Source: Prevotella sp. CAG:485
Lineage (GTDB): Bacteria > Bacteroidota > Bacteroidia > Bacteroidales > Muribaculaceae
DNA length: 16,010 nt
Direction: 5' to 3'
Assembly (NCBI GenBank): GCA_000437495.1
Contig: FR897848.1
Span: 1-16,010 of the forward strand
Shown: positions 13,832 through 16,010 of the stretch, one piece after another
Layout: each line of letters begins with the position of its first letter
How positions within the stretch are numbered: the first letter of the stretch is position 1
Made by a program: the position numbers and the translations under genes
Notes under the pieces: model-generated
Database searches by the model: none
The model's input: the letters and a program-made list of their open reading frames with translations, nothing else
What the model was told of the DNA's origin: nothing

Positions 13832-15478
13832 ATGGCAACCAAGCCTTTCCATTACCAAGAACCCTTTCCCCTGGGTCCTGACAAAACCAAATACCGTCTG
13901 CTGACGGACAAATATGTAAAGACCGAGAACTGGAACGGCCACGAAATGCTCGTGGTTGATCCGGAGGCTCTTACCATTCTGGCCAATGCCGCCACTCACG
14001 ACAATTCTTTCCTGCTGCGTCGCGAGCATAACGAAATGGTAGCCAAGATTTTATCGGATCCCGAAGCCAGCGACAACGACCGTTTCGTGGCTCTGACCAT
14101 GCTGCGCAACGCCGATGTCAGTGCCAAAGGTATTCTGCCCATGTGCCAGGATACGGGCACGGCAATCTGCGCCGGTTACAAAGGTCAGCATGTATGGACC
14201 GGTTGCAACGATGAGGAGAAGATAGCTCACGGCATTTACAAAACGTACACCGAAAACAATCTCCGTTATTCGCAGAATGCGCCTCTTACCATGTATGAGG
14301 AGGTGAACACCGGCTGCAATCTGCCTGCTCAGATTGAGATTCATGCCGAAGAGGGCAATGAATATAAATTCCTCTTCATAGCCAAAGGCGGCGGCTCTGC
14401 CAACAAGACTTATCTGTATCAGGAAACGAAGGCTCTGCTGAACCCCGACAAGCTGGTGCCCTTCCTGGTGGAGAAGATGAAGACTCTGGGCACTGCAGCC
14501 TGCCCTCCCTATCACATAGCATTTGTGATTGGCGGCACAAGCGCAGAGATGAATCTTGCCACGGTGAAGAAAGCCAGTGCCAAATATTACGACGAGCTGT
14601 CCACCACAGGCAATGAATACGGTCGCGCTTTCCGCGATGTAGAGCTTGAGAAACAGCTTCTTGAGGCTGCACACTGCATAGGCCTCGGCGCTCAGTTCGG
14701 CGGCAAATATCTGGCTCACGACATCCGCGTGGTACGTCTGCCGCGTCACGGCGCTTCGCTGCCCGTGGGTATGGGCGTAAGCTGCTCTGCCGACCGCAAC
14801 ATAAAGGCAAAAATCAACAAAGAGGGCCTGTGGATTGAAGAACTCGACACGAACCCCGCCGAGCTGATACCCGAGCAGTATCGCAACGCTCATGAGGGTG
14901 AGGTGGTGAAGATAGACCTCAACCGCCCCATGAAGGAAATTCTTGAAGAGCTCGATAAATATCCCGTCAGCACCCGTCTGTCGCTCAACGGCACCATCAT
15001 CGTGGGCCGCGACATAGCACACGCCAAAATTAAAGAGCGCCTCGACAAGGGCGAGCCGATGCCCGAATACCTCAAGAATCACCCGATTTACTATGCCGGC
15101 CCGGCAAAGAAGCCTGAAGATATGCCCAGCGGCTCGTTCGGTCCCACCACGGCAGGCCGCATGGACCCGTATGTTGACCAGTTCCAGGCTGCAGGCGGCT
15201 CAATGGTGATGATAGCCAAAGGCAACCGCAGCCAGCAGGTAACAGACGCCTGCCAGAAACACGGCGGCTTCTATCTCGGCTCAATAGGCGGCGCCGCAGC
15301 TATCCTGGCTCAGAACTCAATCAAGAACGTAGAACTGCTCGAATACCCCGAACTGGGTATGGAGGCAATCTGGAAAATAGAAGTGGAAGACTTCCCCGCC
15401 TTCATTCTTGTAGACAACAAGGGCAACGATTTCTTCCGTCAGCTCAAACCGCGCTGTCAAGCCTGCGGTCTGAAGTAA
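13832..15478 (+). CDS. Fumarate hydratase, class I
   Basis: A 548-residue iron-sulfur fumarase that interconverts fumarate and L-malate; in Bacteroidales it serves the reductive branch leading to succinate and propionate. It is the single-chain two-domain form (FumA/FumB type). The three cluster cysteines fall at Cys105 (PMCQDTGT), Cys224 (TAACPPYH) and Cys318 (GVSCSADRN), the same numbers as in E. coli FumA. The GTTxGRMDPY-like segment ([16 protein letters not shown]) is the C-terminal domain active-site region. The ATG at 13832 has no Shine-Dalgarno, as is usual in this phylum. The stop is 4 bases from the tamL-like start, so they are probably cotranscribed. The oxygen-labile cluster suits an anaerobe. 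Confidence 0.97.
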   Translation: MATKPFHYQEPFPLGPDKTKYRLLTDKYVKTENWNGHEMLVVDPEALTILANAATHDNSFLLRREHNEMVAKILSDPEASDNDRFVALTMLRNADVSAKGILPMCQDTGTAICAGYKGQHVWTGCNDEEKIAHGIYKTYTENNLRYSQNAPLTMYEEVNTGCNLPAQIEIHAEEGNEYKFLFIAKGGGSANKTYLYQETKALLNPDKLVPFLVEKMKTLGTAACPPYHIAFVIGGTSAEMNLATVKKASAKYYDELSTTGNEYGRAFRDVELEKQLLEAAHCIGLGAQFGGKYLAHDIRVVRLPRHGASLPVGMGVSCSADRNIKAKINKEGLWIEELDTNPAELIPEQYRNAHEGEVVKIDLNRPMKEILEELDKYPVSTRLSLNGTIIVGRDIAHAKIKERLDKGEPMPEYLKNHPIYYAGPAKKPEDMPSGSFGPTTAGRMDPYVDQFQAAGGSMVMIAKGNRSQQVTDACQKHGGFYLGSIGGAAAILAQNSIKNVELLEYPELGMEAIWKIEVEDFPAFILVDNKGNDFFRQLKPRCQACGLK

Positions 15479-15482
15479 ACGA

Positions 15483-16010
15483 ATGTTGTTGAAACCGGCA
15501 TCTCTACGCACGGTAATGGCGGCAGGAGTGGCTATGCTGCTCCTGCTGCTTGCCGCGTGTTCGCCGGTGAGGCATGTGCCCGACAACAAATATCTGCTCG
15601 ACAAGATTGCCGTTACGCTGCCCGACAGCGTGAAGCAGACGCAGGACCTCAACACCGAGGAGCTGCAGACTTATGTGCGCCAGTTGCCAAACCACAAGCT
15701 GCTGTGGAAGGTGAAAATGCAACTCGGCATTTATAATATGTCGGGTCGCGACTCCACCAAATGGTACAACAGGCTGCTGCGCAATCTGGGCGAGGCTCCG
15801 GTGATTTTCGACACCACACTGACGCATCAGTCGCAGATTCAGATACAGCGGTCGCTCATCAACAGAGGCTATCTGCATGCGGAAGTGTTCGCCGACACCC
15901 TGCTGAATAAAGAGAAGCGCAAAGCCAAGGTTATTTACCGCGTTGTTCCCGGACCGCAATACCGGCTCTCGTCGGTGAATTACGAGTTCAGCGACACGGC
16001 CCTGCGCCGC
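15483..16010 (+). CDS. TamL-like BamA/TamA family lipoprotein, N-terminal part
   Basis: The first 176 residues of a larger protein that runs off the right edge. The start is ATG at 15483, 4 bases after fumarase. A lipoprotein signal peptide is clear: a hydrophobic run, then lipobox LAAC with Cys26. CSPVRHVPDNKYLLDKIAV after it is typical of Bacteroidetes TamL, and residues ~90-176 (NLGEAPVIFD, QSQIQIQRSLINRGYLHAEV, VIYRVVPGPQYRLSSV) look like POTRA domains. The family inserts or translocates outer-membrane proteins with TamB, and a C-terminal beta barrel is expected outside the window. There is no functional link to fumarase; the coupling is positional only. Confidence 0.85.
   Translation, partial: MLLKPASLRTVMAAGVAMLLLLLAACSPVRHVPDNKYLLDKIAVTLPDSVKQTQDLNTEELQTYVRQLPNHKLLWKVKMQLGIYNMSGRDSTKWYNRLLRNLGEAPVIFDTTLTHQSQIQIQRSLINRGYLHAEVFADTLLNKEKRKAKVIYRVVPGPQYRLSSVNYEFSDTALRR

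Noticed and set aside
14051..15082. A 343-codon open frame on the strand opposite fumarase
   Set aside because: It lies wholly inside a clearly identified fumarase gene, its translation is compositionally odd with no recognisable domain, and it reflects codon bias of the real gene.

Overview
The window looks like ordinary chromosome of an intestinal Bacteroidales bacterium, most likely in or near the Muribaculaceae. The reasons are: promoters of the Bacteroidetes type (a TAnnTTTG -7 box, in one case with TTTG about 20 bases upstream); almost no Shine-Dalgarno sequences; a secreted protein with a gliding-motility/type IX secretion C-terminal domain; a lipoprotein-type TamL; and the general look of the proteins. 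The genus is an inference, because no rRNA or other marker gene is present.

Layout. Bases 1-376 are a gene-free edge holding a leftward promoter with a 24-base dyad, a short 9-mer tandem repeat and the uvrA terminator. On the minus strand, from right to left, follow a DMT/DUF486 membrane protein (7327-7707), an alpha/beta hydrolase (6520-7296), a membrane-anchored MurF-like ligase (4883-6493), a secreted T9SS-type protein (3427-4800) and the excision-repair ATPase UvrA (377-3226). Bases 7802-9099 are a decayed, nested IS5-like insertion. It sits between the aquaporin gene (9114-9902, minus) and the hairpin that appears to be its original terminator. Rightward of the aquaporin come a divergent fprA flavodiiron gene (10148-11326) with a small uracil-DNA-glycosylase-superfamily gene (11356-11964), then a convergent two-helix potassium channel (11955-12953, minus) and an acyl-ACP thioesterase (13041-13766, minus). 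Divergent from the thioesterase is class I fumarase (13832-15478), followed after 4 bases by a tamL-like gene (15483 onward) that runs off the window.

How the genes work together. Most are housekeeping. UvrA and the glycosylase-like protein belong to DNA repair. FprA removes oxygen or NO, which suits an anaerobe. Fumarase belongs to the branched fumarate/succinate pathway. The MurF-like ligase and hydrolase form a two-gene envelope unit. The thioesterase, TamL and the T9SS-type protein concern lipids and the outer envelope.

The most interesting part is the mobile-element nest at 7802-9099. An outer IS5-like element is bounded by TAA duplications. Inside its transposase remnant sits a 391-bp non-coding derivative (MITE-like) bounded by TTA duplications; removing that insert and one TTA restores the transposase frame exactly. 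All four arms of about 120-150 bp carry a small hairpin at the same place. The left-type and right-type arms have different stem sequences but mostly keep the pairing, which suggests a selected structure. No CRISPR array, tRNA, rRNA, phage or defence system was seen.
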